10,817 nt of DNA, taken from positions 1 through 10,817 of the forward strand of contig JAILHZ010000009.1 in the NCBI GenBank assembly GCA_024695545.1, given 5' to 3'. Each line of letters starts with the position of its first letter. Position 1 is the stretch's first letter. Under the pieces are notes generated by a model, which saw only the letters and a program-made list of their open reading frames with translations, was not told where the DNA came from and did not search any database. Below are positions 1-6,819 of this stretch, piece by piece. This DNA is from Clostridiales bacterium (GTDB lineage: Bacteria; Bacillota_A; Clostridia; Saccharofermentanales; Saccharofermentanaceae). Both the position numbers and the translations under genes were made by a program.

Positions 1-355
1 CTTTCTGCACTCCGGCCATGCCCCAGTTCTCGAGGGGTGGTTCGTGGATGACGATGAAGACATCGGTTGGTTCGATGTGGAGGTTTTCGACGAGGGAGGC
101 AGTCAGTGTCTCGATCAGGGACTTCTTCTGCTCCTTCGTTCTTCCGGGGAACAGGGTGATCTCAATGATCATGAAGCCCTCGCCTTTTCCGGGAGCGGTC
201 TCGAAGTCATCGGGTTCGATCTCGACGATACGCTGGAAGCGGTCCCACTCCTCGATACCGAGGGCCTTTATGAGGCTTTCGTGGATACAAGTCAGAAGAG
301 TCTTCTTATATTCCGGGCTTCTGCCCTTTCTCATTTCAACACGGACTAACGGCAT
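1..355 (-). CDS. Tautomerase family protein (partial, C-terminus outside window)
   Basis: The first 118 residues are visible; the gene runs off the left edge. It begins Met-Pro-Leu-Val-Arg, so removal of Met would expose the N-terminal proline that is the catalytic base in the tautomerase superfamily. The layout (MPLVRVEMRKGRSPEYKK, a helix, Asp38-Arg39-Phe40, a second beta strand, FPGRTKEQKK near 69-78, a second helix, and a PPLENWGMAG tail) fits the longer Tautomerase_2-type single-chain fusion family (YrdN or malonate-semialdehyde-decarboxylase-like) rather than the 60-residue 4-oxalocrotonate type. Family length is about 130 residues, so little is missing. Substrate cannot be named. The start is supported by a GAGAGGG purine stretch just upstream. 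The preceding membrane-protein gene stops 2 nt before this ATG, so the two are almost certainly cotranscribed. Cytoplasmic (no signal peptide). Confidence 0.85.
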   Translation of the reverse strand, partial: MPLVRVEMRKGRSPEYKKTLLTCIHESLIKALGIEEWDRFQRIVEIEPDDFETAPGKGEGFMIIEITLFPGRTKEQKKSLIETLTASLVENLHIEPTDVFIVIHEPPLENWGMAGVQK

Positions 356-357
356 GA

Positions 358-903
358 TCAACCCTCTCTTTCTGCTGTTTCGTCGATATCGGAGGCCTTC
401 TCCGCATCATCCAGGATCACGATGCTTTTCTGCGGGTCGCGGAGAGAATAAAAGACCGGAACACGGCACTTCTCATACTTGGACGAGTGCTTTTCGAGCA
501 GCTTCTGAAGCTCCGGCTCACAGCCTTCTTCGTAGTCACCATAGGCTTCGAGGACGACTTTCAGAGTGTGTTCCTGCCCGTCAGATGCCGTAAAGAGAGT
601 CTTTGCGTAGACAAATGGCGCCGAATCCTGATCCTCCAGGAGCACTTCGGCGATAAAGCCCATCGTGACGGGCCAGATCTTGACGCGGATAAACCAGACG
701 ACACAAAGATAGATAATGACCAGGAGCGGGATCGAGATGATGGTCGCGATCGCGATGGACACTCTCCTCATGAAATCCGGGAAAAGATAGACCAGTGACC
801 AGGCCAGGGTAAGGCCTACAAGAGACGCAAGGATAATGCAGGTGTCCTTCAGAAGGTCACGGCGGAAAACTCTTTTTCTATATTGTTTCTCATTACTCAG
901 CAT
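358..903 (-). CDS. Two-helix membrane protein of unknown function, DUF3592-like C-terminal domain
   Basis: 181 residues. A basic N-terminus (YRKRVFRR, 8-15) is followed by two hydrophobic segments at about 20-41 and 48-72, then a soluble domain of about 105 residues. That domain has alternating beta-like stretches, an F-x-A-x-D-G-Q-E-H turn (about 104-113), and ends in a V-P-V-F-Y-S-L-R-D-P-Q-K-S motif (about 148-160). This architecture (two helices, then a small beta domain ending in VxYxxxDPxxA/S) recalls DUF3592-type membrane proteins, but the resemblance is loose and I assign no function. It lies 41 bp after the esterase gene and 2 nt before the tautomerase gene. The ATG at 903 has no Shine-Dalgarno; instead a perfect TATAAT ends 6 nt before it, pointing to leaderless expression. 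Confidence 0.85.
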   Translation of the reverse strand: MLSNEKQYRKRVFRRDLLKDTCIILASLVGLTLAWSLVYLFPDFMRRVSIAIATIISIPLLVIIYLCVVWFIRVKIWPVTMGFIAEVLLEDQDSAPFVYAKTLFTASDGQEHTLKVVLEAYGDYEEGCEPELQKLLEKHSSKYEKCRVPVFYSLRDPQKSIVILDDAEKASDIDETAEREG

Positions 904-909
904 ATTAGG

Positions 910-915
910 ATTATA
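910..915 (-). promoter_or_regulatory. -10 element TATAAT placed 6 nt before the ATG at 903 (leaderless start)
   Basis: On the minus strand the order is TATAAT, CCTAAT, ATG. A transcript normally starts about 7 nt after the -10 hexamer, which is the A of this ATG. No convincing -35 is present (TATGTA at 17-nt spacing) and no Shine-Dalgarno. The same arrangement occurs before the ATGs at 2252 and 8035. Confidence 0.6.
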
Positions 916-944
916 CTATTTCTTCCCGGTTTTACATATCTAGA

Positions 945-2252
945 TCACGACTGGGCGAGCCACTGCCAGAGGGAAGAATCGCCATCGGTGCAGGCATCGT
1001 TGAAGAAATAGATCCAGGAGAAATGGCCGAGATACTGGTAGGGGGCTCCGTCCTTCGTATATTTCCCTGTGATATCGTGAACATCGTCAAAGACCGAAAC
1101 ATGGAGATCCGATGCGCCGATGCTCTTTAACTTATCGAGGAGCGGTTCTTCGTACAATTCCGGGTCAACGGTCTGGTCGTTCTTCGCATAGACAAACCAC
1201 ATCGGGATATCCTTGATTGACTGGAGTTTCTCATCGGAGAGCTCCTCCATGTCAAAGATCTCGCAGATCGGGAAAGCCTTAGCAAAGTAATCCGGATAGG
1301 CAAGGAGAAGATCGAGCGTCATGAAGCCTCCATTGGAGCAGCCGCCGATCAGGATGCGGTTCTTATCCACGTTATGCGAGGAAACGACATCATCGATCAG
1401 GGCCTTCAGATCCTGAAGATAGATGGAATCGTAGGAATCCCCGCGTTCGATCCAGGCACCCGGGCACTGGGGAACGAGAACGAATGCCCCGCCAAGTTGG
1501 GACTGGAAATCCTCACCAAAGAGAGAAACGACCTTATTGCCATAGCAGGTGATCCGGGGATCCGTGCCGCCCTCACCGCCACCGTGAAGCCAGATCACCA
1601 GAGGACGGGAGCTTTCGGATGCATTCGACGGAGAATAGAAAGCATAACTCATGGAATGCCCTGCCGGCCCCGTGAAAGAGCTCATCTCCACATCCTTGAT
1701 CTCCGGGAACTGAATGGTGTCATGCGCAAGGCTCACGGACTTCCCGTTTGAAAGCGAAACGAAAAGAGAATAACTGTCGAACCACTGGTTCGCATACTTC
1801 GAGTTATGGAAATAAAGAAGCGCGCCCTCCTCCGGACCGACCTGAAGTTCAAGCGTCAGGAAGAGCTCGCCGTTAAATGCATTCACATCGGCGACGGCAT
1901 TCCCGGAAGCATCGGAATAGTAGACATTCTCCACCTTACGGGGTTTTGAAGAAGACGAGAGATTATCCGCCTTCTCCTCAGCTACGGAAAAAGACGCGGG
2001 AGAAAGATCGGAAAACGGGCCATACTGTGCATCGGAGATAACGATCTTATCTACGGACGGGCCCCAGTCAAAACCATGCGCCAGCAGGAAACTACCGGAG
2101 CTTTCGGAGTTCTGGGAAACAGGAACCTCCGAACTTGAAGAGTCAACGGAAGACTCCTTCTCATCTTTACTACAGCCCGCAAAAAGACCGGCCATGAGAA
2201 AACACAGCGCTAAGATCAGGGACAGGTGCTTTTGAAAACGAAAACTCAACAT
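945..2252 (-). CDS. Lipoprotein esterase / PHB-depolymerase-like alpha/beta-hydrolase with N-terminal Ig-like domain
   Basis: 435 residues from the preferred ATG at 2252. An in-frame ATG 8 codons upstream (2276) has no ribosome site and would bury the TATAAT box. Residues 1-26 form a lipoprotein signal peptide with lipobox LFAGC (Cys27), then a Ser/Glu linker (about 28-55). A beta-rich region at about 60-195 resembles the Ig-like N-domain of EstA-type esterases. The catalytic domain follows: PLVIWLHGGGEGG (oxyanion-hole region, about 217-229), GGCSNGG with nucleophile Ser306, Asp359 in AKNDQTVDP, and His410 in YLGHFSW. This complete Ser-Asp-His triad matches the feruloyl/acetyl esterase and PHB-depolymerase-like group used on plant polysaccharide esters. 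The product should be anchored outside the cell. Substrate is unproven; a peptidase-like S9 relative is the main alternative. Confidence 0.85.
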   Translation of the reverse strand: MLSFRFQKHLSLILALCFLMAGLFAGCSKDEKESSVDSSSSEVPVSQNSESSGSFLLAHGFDWGPSVDKIVISDAQYGPFSDLSPASFSVAEEKADNLSSSSKPRKVENVYYSDASGNAVADVNAFNGELFLTLELQVGPEEGALLYFHNSKYANQWFDSYSLFVSLSNGKSVSLAHDTIQFPEIKDVEMSSFTGPAGHSMSYAFYSPSNASESSRPLVIWLHGGGEGGTDPRITCYGNKVVSLFGEDFQSQLGGAFVLVPQCPGAWIERGDSYDSIYLQDLKALIDDVVSSHNVDKNRILIGGCSNGGFMTLDLLLAYPDYFAKAFPICEIFDMEELSDEKLQSIKDIPMWFVYAKNDQTVDPELYEEPLLDKLKSIGASDLHVSVFDDVHDITGKYTKDGAPYQYLGHFSWIYFFNDACTDGDSSLWQWLAQS

Positions 2253-2258
2253 ATAAAG

Positions 2259-2264
2259 ATTATA
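2259..2264 (-). promoter_or_regulatory. -10 element TATAAT placed 6 nt before the ATG at 2252 (leaderless start)
   Basis: Minus-strand order is TATAAT, CTTTAT, ATG. The predicted transcription start falls on the start codon. The box lies inside the coding extension that would result from the upstream ATG at 2276, which argues that the esterase begins at 2252. No good -35 is seen at 16-18 nt. The context, TATAATC then ATATG then TGAG, closely matches that before the gene at 903. Confidence 0.6.
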
Positions 2265-2425
2265 CCTTTCAAACATGGAAAAAACTATCTACTACAAGGA
2301 TAACACTCTTTCATTCACTGCAGGATCGAGCGCTGAAAACACGGTTTTTTGTCGCAGAATCCGCGGTGTTAGGGTTCTGTATTACTTCTATATTCTCGCG
2401 GGGGCGGAAAATTCGTCAAATTTCC

Positions 2426-2453
2426 TTGAAATGACGGTCCAGTTCGGTATAAT
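2426..2453 (+). promoter_or_regulatory. Sigma-A-type promoter for the lipoprotein gene at 2567
   Basis: TTGAAA (2426-2431), 16-nt spacer, TATAAT (2448-2453). This predicts a start near 2460 and an untranslated leader of about 105 nt. The leader holds a modest hairpin: CCGC/GCGG outer pairs and AGGAT/ATCCT inner pairs at about 2485-2517. Apart from this promoter and the divergent -10 box, I see nothing else convincing in the 2265-2566 gap. Confidence 0.7.
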
Positions 2454-2550
2454 GGGGGACGGATTGGCCAGAAAGAGGAGCTTTCCGCGTTTTAGGATTC
2501 CTTAATATCCTTTGCGGTAAGTTACGGGCAGATCCCAAAAAGGAAAAAGT

Positions 2551-2557
2551 AAAGGAG
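2551..2557 (+). promoter_or_regulatory. Ribosome binding site deciding the start at 2567
   Basis: AAAGGAG lies 9 nt before the ATG at 2567. An upstream in-frame ATG (2558) directly abuts this site and cannot use it, so the protein starts at 2567. Confidence 0.85.
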
Positions 2558-2566
2558 ATGGGTAAA

Positions 2567-3988
2567 ATGAAAAAGTTAGTTGCAGCATTACTGTGTCTGT
2601 CTATGATCGGTTCTCTCGCCGCATGCGGAAAGAAAGACTCCGATGATACGAAGAAGACGAGTGCTTCTAAGGAAACTTCTGCGGATGTGAGCGAGGAGCC
2701 GACTGAAACGGAGAAAAAGGCGACCACATCGGAAGCTGAGACATCTGGAACCGAGAGCGAGACCACACCGGCCGAGACTTCTGCCGCAAAGGGAGATACG
2801 ATCTGGGAGATGAAGGACATCGACGTCGTCAGTACTTTCCCGGAATATAAGGTCGAAGAAATCACAGGTGACCAGAACAACACCGTGAAGATCGCAACGG
2901 CCAAGATCTGCAACCCGAAAGACGAGACGATCGCCGCTCTGAAGAATAACGCATGGCTCAGTGGCCTCGGCACCAAGGCGGACGTCAAGGGCGAATGGGG
3001 TCACTCGAGCATGAACAGCGTGCAGCCGTGCAGCTGGTATTACACATATGACGACGGCCTTGCCATCTTCCCTTCCGACATCGAAGCCGCGAAGATGTAC
3101 GGCGCGGATCTCTTTACTGTCACATATCACTACGCGACACGCGAAACAATTGGCGAACAGGCCGTGAATGTCGAGTTCAACAAGATGGATTTGACCGACA
3201 AGGCGACCCAGGAACATGTGATCGAGATCGTTAAGCAGATCTATGGTGAGGAATTCGGCGAGACGATCCTTTTCGCGAAGGATCCGAACCCGGAGAACTA
3301 TACTGAACGTCCGAACGACCTCTCCATTCACCAGACCGTCAACGGTATCAACATCAACGTTGCCAGAAATCTTGATGAAGATTCCCTGCATATCCGCGTC
3401 AGCTACAATGCCGAAGGTGTGAAGCAAAACGGCGGCGGAATTACACAGGGACATACTCCGGACTTCTCGGTCTTCAAGGGATTTCCGGATAACGTATTCG
3501 GCGGCAATACGGGAAACCAGACACCGAACGATACGGCTTTCCTGGACAATCTCCGTTCTGTATCGAACTTCAAGACCGAAGATGCCTACATGATCGAGTA
3601 TAAGTTCCTGGCATACAAAACAGAAGACGGAAAGGAACACGACAATGTCGAATTTAAGTACGAGAAGACGATCGACTGCTCTCTGTGGTTCCAGTATGAC
3701 TGTGCTTTTGACGGTGACACCCTCAAGAAATTCAGTCTGCAGAAAGGCATCATGCAGAGCGTAGATCACGGAAGAGACGCTGACACGAACCTCGCGATCA
3801 TTAACAAGTCCCTCTCTACACTTTTCGGTCAGGACATCACCGTCCAGAAGAGCGATCTTAACGATAAGGGTTCCGCGAAGATCACGATCGACAAGCAGCT
3901 TGGCGAGCAGAAGAGAACCATCAGCATCAATGTCAAAAATGACGGACAGGCCTGGTGGAGCATTGCAGGTAAGCTTTACCTCAGCTGA
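2567..3988 (+). CDS. Lipoprotein of unknown function
   Basis: 473 residues. Residues 1-19 are a compact lipoprotein signal peptide ending in lipobox SLAAC (Cys20). A linker of about 55 residues rich in Thr, Ser, Glu and Lys follows (about 21-78), probably a spacer through the cell wall. The remaining roughly 390 residues are a folded, mixed-composition domain beginning near DTIWEMKDIDVV and ending with an aromatic IDKQLGEQKR...WWSIAGKLYLS tail. Two Asn/Gly-rich stretches (around 285-325) suggest beta turns. I recognise no catalytic motif and no named family. The gene has its own promoter (2426-2453) and terminator (4065-4102), so it is probably monocistronic. It sits directly upstream of the ECF sigma operon, which makes it a candidate envelope-stress or surface-sensing partner, but this is only a neighbourhood inference. 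Confidence 0.9.
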   Translation: MKKLVAALLCLSMIGSLAACGKKDSDDTKKTSASKETSADVSEEPTETEKKATTSEAETSGTESETTPAETSAAKGDTIWEMKDIDVVSTFPEYKVEEITGDQNNTVKIATAKICNPKDETIAALKNNAWLSGLGTKADVKGEWGHSSMNSVQPCSWYYTYDDGLAIFPSDIEAAKMYGADLFTVTYHYATRETIGEQAVNVEFNKMDLTDKATQEHVIEIVKQIYGEEFGETILFAKDPNPENYTERPNDLSIHQTVNGININVARNLDEDSLHIRVSYNAEGVKQNGGGITQGHTPDFSVFKGFPDNVFGGNTGNQTPNDTAFLDNLRSVSNFKTEDAYMIEYKFLAYKTEDGKEHDNVEFKYEKTIDCSLWFQYDCAFDGDTLKKFSLQKGIMQSVDHGRDADTNLAIINKSLSTLFGQDITVQKSDLNDKGSAKITIDKQLGEQKRTISINVKNDGQAWWSIAGKLYLS

Positions 3989-4001
3989 TGCGAGTATAAG
4001 A

Positions 4002-4062
4002 AGAAATTATATTTCCGGTTCAAGGATAATATAAGCAGAAATTATATAAGCAATTATTATAT
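4002..4062 (+). repeat. AT-rich block with short direct repeats
   Basis: Just after the lipoprotein stop the sequence turns strongly AT-rich. AGAAATTATAT occurs at 4002-4012 and 4037-4047. ATATAAGCA occurs at 4029-4037 and 4044-4052, a 15-nt period. It precedes the terminator at 4065. It may hold a promoter reading toward the sigma gene through that terminator, or simply be untranslated 3' sequence. Confidence 0.5.
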
Positions 4063-4064
4063 TG

Positions 4065-4102
4065 GCGCTGTGTGGGATCTCCCATGCAGCGCTTTTTCTT
4101 TT
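4065..4102 (+). terminator. Intrinsic terminator after the 2567-3988 lipoprotein gene
   Basis: GCGCTG (4065-4070) pairs with CAGCGC (4087-4092) and TGGG (4073-4076) with CCCA (4081-4084), with a TG/TG internal mismatch. The stem is followed by TTTTTCTTTT (4093-4102). Confidence 0.9.
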
Positions 4103-4129
4103 GAATTTGTGCAAAGGATGTGAGAATAT
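4101..4129 (+). promoter_or_regulatory. Weak candidate promoter for the sigma/anti-sigma operon
   Basis: TTGAAT (4101-4106), 17-nt spacer, GAATAT (4124-4129), then 6 nt to the GTG at 4136. The -10 matches consensus at only three positions, and the -35 overlaps the end of the terminator's T-tract. It is listed because the spacing mirrors the TATAAT-N6-ATG starts elsewhere in the window. Confidence 0.3.
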
Positions 4130-4135
4130 GACATC

Positions 4136-4666
4136 GTGATTCGTTTAATGAGTGAGATCTCAAGAAACGCCAGGGAGGCAAAACCTTTGAAGAACGAAGA
4201 CGTTGTCAAACTATTCGATACCTACGCGGACGATCTGTTCCGGTTCGCCGTATCTTATGTGCAGTCGAAGCATGATGCGGAAGATGTCGTACAGGATGTA
4301 TTCCTGAAACTTATCGGGAAGAAACTTCTGATTGATAAAAGATTTGAAAAAGCATACTTAATGACCATGACGGCTAATAAGTGTAAGGATCTTCTCCGGT
4401 CATCGGCAAGGAAAACAAGCGTCGATCTGGAATCGAATGAATGGCAGCTAGAGTATTACGAAGGTTTTTCCGACCACAACAAGGAAGTCTTTGACGAGCT
4501 GATGCGCCTGGAGGAAACCTACCGCGCACCGATCTACCTCTTCTACTATGAGGGGTACTCGTATAAAGAGATCTCACGGATCCTGGATATTTCGGAGTCC
4601 GCCGTGGGCATGAGGATCAAGCGCGGCAAGGAGCAGCTGAAGATCAAACTGGAGGAAGAATCATGA
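4136..4666 (+). CDS. ECF-type RNA polymerase sigma factor (sigma-70 family)
   Basis: 176 residues from the GTG at 4136, the usual size for an ECF sigma. Region 2 spans about 22-92: FDTYADDLFRFAVSYV, then HDAEDVVQDVFLKLI for core binding and -10 recognition. Region 4 spans about 115-173: a helix-turn-helix with YSYKEISRILDISESAVG for -35 recognition. The start is uncertain. ATG at 4148 would give a protein 4 residues shorter and also lacks a ribosome site. An AAAGGA site (4113-4118) serves an ATG at 4128 that encodes only Met-Thr-Ser before a TGA overlapping this GTG, so coupling is possible. The stop overlaps the next gene's start by ATGA, tying it to its membrane anti-sigma. It should redirect RNA polymerase when the anti-sigma releases it; its target promoters are not evident here. 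Confidence 0.93.
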   Translation: MIRLMSEISRNAREAKPLKNEDVVKLFDTYADDLFRFAVSYVQSKHDAEDVVQDVFLKLIGKKLLIDKRFEKAYLMTMTANKCKDLLRSSARKTSVDLESNEWQLEYYEGFSDHNKEVFDELMRLEETYRAPIYLFYYEGYSYKEISRILDISESAVGMRIKRGKEQLKIKLEEES

Positions 4667-5340
4667 AAGATACATTCGATAAGATCCATATGGATGAAGA
4701 AAAAAAGGAAGAAATCAGAAAGATGCTGGGCGAGACCACGGCGAAGAAGACAAAGCGCCCGAGATGGATCCCGGCACTGGCTACTGCTGCCGCGCTGATC
4801 GCGGTCATCCTGATCATCCCGACGACAAGGAACATGGTGGTATCCGCGGCGGAGAGACTGGGATTTAAGAGAACAAAGAGCGGCGTCGAGGTCGATTCGA
4901 GCAGCTCCGTGGACGAAAACGGAAACCGCAGTTTTTCCATGCAGTTCTCTACTCCGGATACGGATAAGGGAAAATACGCACAGGTCAAGGACGACCATCT
5001 CTATCTCGTCGCTGACGGCAACTGGACCGATGTCACGGACAAGTGCAGCGTGACGGGGTACTATAAGTACGAGACGAAGGATAACGACGGCGACAAGGTC
5101 GTGATCTATGTCGGCGGCACGGTGGACGAGAACGGATCTCTCGAGTTTACTTACGACAAAGACGGCCAAGTGAGTGTCGTGTTCGGTTATCTCGATAATC
5201 AGGATGCTACATGGGTCGACGCGGCCTTCAAAAACGAAGGCATATCAGATTATAAAAATGGCGGTGACGAAGGTTATGCCATGATCCAGACGGATGATTC
5301 TCTCCCCGGCTTTATCCTGTATGTAAGATCAGATGAGTAA
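4663..5340 (+). CDS. Membrane-bound anti-sigma factor partner of the ECF sigma
   Basis: 225 residues. Residues 1-34 are charged and predicted cytoplasmic (helical, Lys/Glu-rich, including DEEKKEEIRKMLGE), the expected sigma-binding segment. One transmembrane helix lies at about 35-53 (WIPALATAAALIAVILIIP). An extracellular domain of about 170 residues follows, rich in Asp, Gly, Tyr and Lys with beta-strand periodicity. No zinc-binding HxxxCxxC anti-sigma signature is present and I do not recognise the ectodomain family. The assignment rests on the ATGA overlap with the sigma gene and on the single-helix layout. GGAGG 7 nt before the ATG supports the start. The ectodomain is probably the sensor that controls release of the sigma factor. 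DUF4179-like or RsgI-like proteins are alternatives. Confidence 0.8.
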   Translation: MKDTFDKIHMDEEKKEEIRKMLGETTAKKTKRPRWIPALATAAALIAVILIIPTTRNMVVSAAERLGFKRTKSGVEVDSSSSVDENGNRSFSMQFSTPDTDKGKYAQVKDDHLYLVADGNWTDVTDKCSVTGYYKYETKDNDGDKVVIYVGGTVDENGSLEFTYDKDGQVSVVFGYLDNQDATWVDAAFKNEGISDYKNGGDEGYAMIQTDDSLPGFILYVRSDE

Positions 5341-5394
5341 TGTGACTAATCCCTTATTTAAAAGCCTCTGAAGTGACGGATACCTTATGAAAAT

Positions 5395-5408
5395 ACGGCA
5401 TTTGCCGT
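5395..5408 (+). other. Small hairpin in the leader before the gene at 5517
   Basis: ACGGCA (5395-5400) pairs with TGCCGT (5403-5408). The right arm ATTTGCCG (5400-5407) is also a perfect complement of CGGCAAAT at 5487-5494, ten bases before the ribosome site, so two exclusive pairings are possible. Confidence 0.4.
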
Positions 5409-5425
5409 GCTACCATTAATTCAAC

Positions 5426-5445
5426 GGAACACCAAAAGGCGTTCC
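5426..5445 (+). other. Inverted repeat in the 5341-5516 intergenic leader
   Basis: GGAAC...GTTCC with inner CC/GG pairs around an AAAA loop and one A-C mismatch. It is followed by A residues rather than T, so it is not a plus-strand intrinsic terminator. It could be an RNA structure or a protein-binding dyad. I find no confident promoter in this 176-bp gap. Confidence 0.4.
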
Positions 5446-5503
5446 GCAAAAAATGGCAAGAGCCGAAGATCAAGTGTCAGGATATTCGGCAAATATAGGT
5501 AAC

Positions 5504-5510
5504 AAGGAGG
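5504..5510 (+). promoter_or_regulatory. Ribosome binding site of the gene at 5517
   Basis: AAGGAGG ends 6 nt before the ATG at 5517, a near-perfect anti-16S match. Confidence 0.9.
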
Positions 5511-5516
5511 CAATTT

Positions 5517-6764
5517 ATGAAACAGTCTGCATACACTAAGTTACTCGTAGCATTGATCGCATTCTCGTGTCTTTGCTGCTCATGTGTAAAGGGTACATCC
5601 GAGGAAACAAAGAAGAATAATGAGACAACAGATTCTGAAATCTCTTCATCCTTTACGGAAGAAGATACGGACAGCAAGATCGATGAATCCAGTTCCGATA
5701 CACAGACATGGGTCTCTACTCCCGAAGAAACATCGGAAATCGTGAAACCCTCTTCGGACGATAAGGACGTCAAAGGGATTCCTTCCGATAATCCTGCACA
5801 GCCGTCCAATCCGAATAATCCGGTCACCATCTCTGATACACTCGGAACCGGCAACCTGACAAACGGCGGATTTGCCACAGGCGACAGAAACTACAACTAC
5901 TATGTCACACATCCTTCTAAGGAAAGAACAGCCGTCGTTCAGGAAGATAAGGTATCCGGCGCGACCAGCCAGGTATACTTAAGCGTTCCGAAGACAGAGC
6001 CGGTCATCGATTACCTCTGTGTATCCGGAGACAGCCTGTTCTTCCGTGAGAACCAGGACGGACGCGAGACTTCCATGATCGTTAAGGTCAACCTGAAGGA
6101 CGGAAACTTCGAAGTCATCGACAACGGTGAGATCTCCATGCTGACCATCTACGGCAACAATCTCTACTACTGCAAGGGTGATGCTCTCGTAAGTACAGAT
6201 CTTGATGGAAAAGACGAAAAGGTCCTCTTCGAATCAGATCACTCCGCAATGCCGGCAAAGGTTGCGTACTGCATCATGAACAGCAAGATCTACTTCGCTG
6301 AACCGGCACAGTTTGCCAAGGGCGGCATGTTCTTCGGAAAGCTCTTCTCTATGGACTTAGACGGCAGCAACAAGACCGCGATCAACGCAGATGTTGATGT
6401 CTGCAACAGTGAGCTCTTCATGTCTGACGGTGAGATGCTGTACTTCTACGGCAACACCGAAAAAGACGGCATGGCGTACTACACCTGTAAGCTCGACGGA
6501 TCCGAACTTGAGATCTTCGATAAGAGCAGCCTCGTATCCATGAACTTCGCGGACGGCAAGCACTTCAAGTCTTCCGAAGACGAGCTCTATGTCAAGAAAG
6601 ACAGTGCCGGATATAATCTCGAATATAACGGTAACATCCGCTGGGCCAAGATCGTTATCGTTGGTGAGGACATCTACTTCATCGAGAAGGATTCTTCTGA
6701 TCCGGAGAAACTGGTCACAAAGAGAATCTCCATCAACGGCGGTAAGGAGACCGTACTGAACTAA
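5517..6764 (+). CDS. DUF5050-like beta-propeller lipoprotein
   Basis: 415 residues. A hydrophobic signal segment (9-19) runs into a cysteine-rich cleavage region with Cys at 18, 20, 21 and 23. Cys23, preceded by Ser, is the best lipid-attachment residue, though the lipobox is atypical. Residues 24-108 form a Ser/Thr/Glu/Asp linker ending in a Pro/Asn-rich hinge. From about 110 the NLTNGGFATGDRNYNYY stretch opens a repeat-like domain with recurring blade signatures: LCVSGDSLFFRE, LTIYGNNLYYCK, LFMSDGEMLYFYG and IVGEDIYFIEKD, each followed by an L-D-G turn. This matches DUF5050-type extracellular propellers common in Clostridia, whose biochemical role is unknown. It lies 176 bp after the anti-sigma gene in the same direction, so it could be in the same regulon. 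A terminator follows at 6820. Confidence 0.85.
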   Translation: MKQSAYTKLLVALIAFSCLCCSCVKGTSEETKKNNETTDSEISSSFTEEDTDSKIDESSSDTQTWVSTPEETSEIVKPSSDDKDVKGIPSDNPAQPSNPNNPVTISDTLGTGNLTNGGFATGDRNYNYYVTHPSKERTAVVQEDKVSGATSQVYLSVPKTEPVIDYLCVSGDSLFFRENQDGRETSMIVKVNLKDGNFEVIDNGEISMLTIYGNNLYYCKGDALVSTDLDGKDEKVLFESDHSAMPAKVAYCIMNSKIYFAEPAQFAKGGMFFGKLFSMDLDGSNKTAINADVDVCNSELFMSDGEMLYFYGNTEKDGMAYYTCKLDGSELEIFDKSSLVSMNFADGKHFKSSEDELYVKKDSAGYNLEYNGNIRWAKIVIVGEDIYFIEKDSSDPEKLVTKRISINGGKETVLN

Positions 6765-6819
6765 CCACCTCCGCTTTCACCGTAAAGCGCATCCGTTTAT
6801 TCGCAATAAGAAATGGAAT

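Noticed and set aside
18..593. Plus-strand open frame over the tautomerase and membrane-protein genes
   Set aside because: Antisense shadow: Arg/Ser/Pro-rich, low-information protein opposite two clear coding frames.
2275..2505. Plus-strand 76-codon open frame in the divergent intergenic region
   Set aside because: No ribosome site, no recognisable protein character, and it overlaps the TTGAAA-TATAAT promoter of the downstream lipoprotein gene.
2588..3769. 393-codon minus-strand frame opposite the unknown lipoprotein
   Set aside because: The plus frame has a signal peptide, lipobox, ribosome site, promoter and terminator; the minus frame has none and an Arg/Cys/Val-rich composition typical of antisense frames.
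5426..5430. GGAAC as an ECF-type -35 element for the DUF5050-like gene
   Set aside because: No matching CGT-type -10 at 16-17 nt, and the bases form one arm of an inverted repeat.
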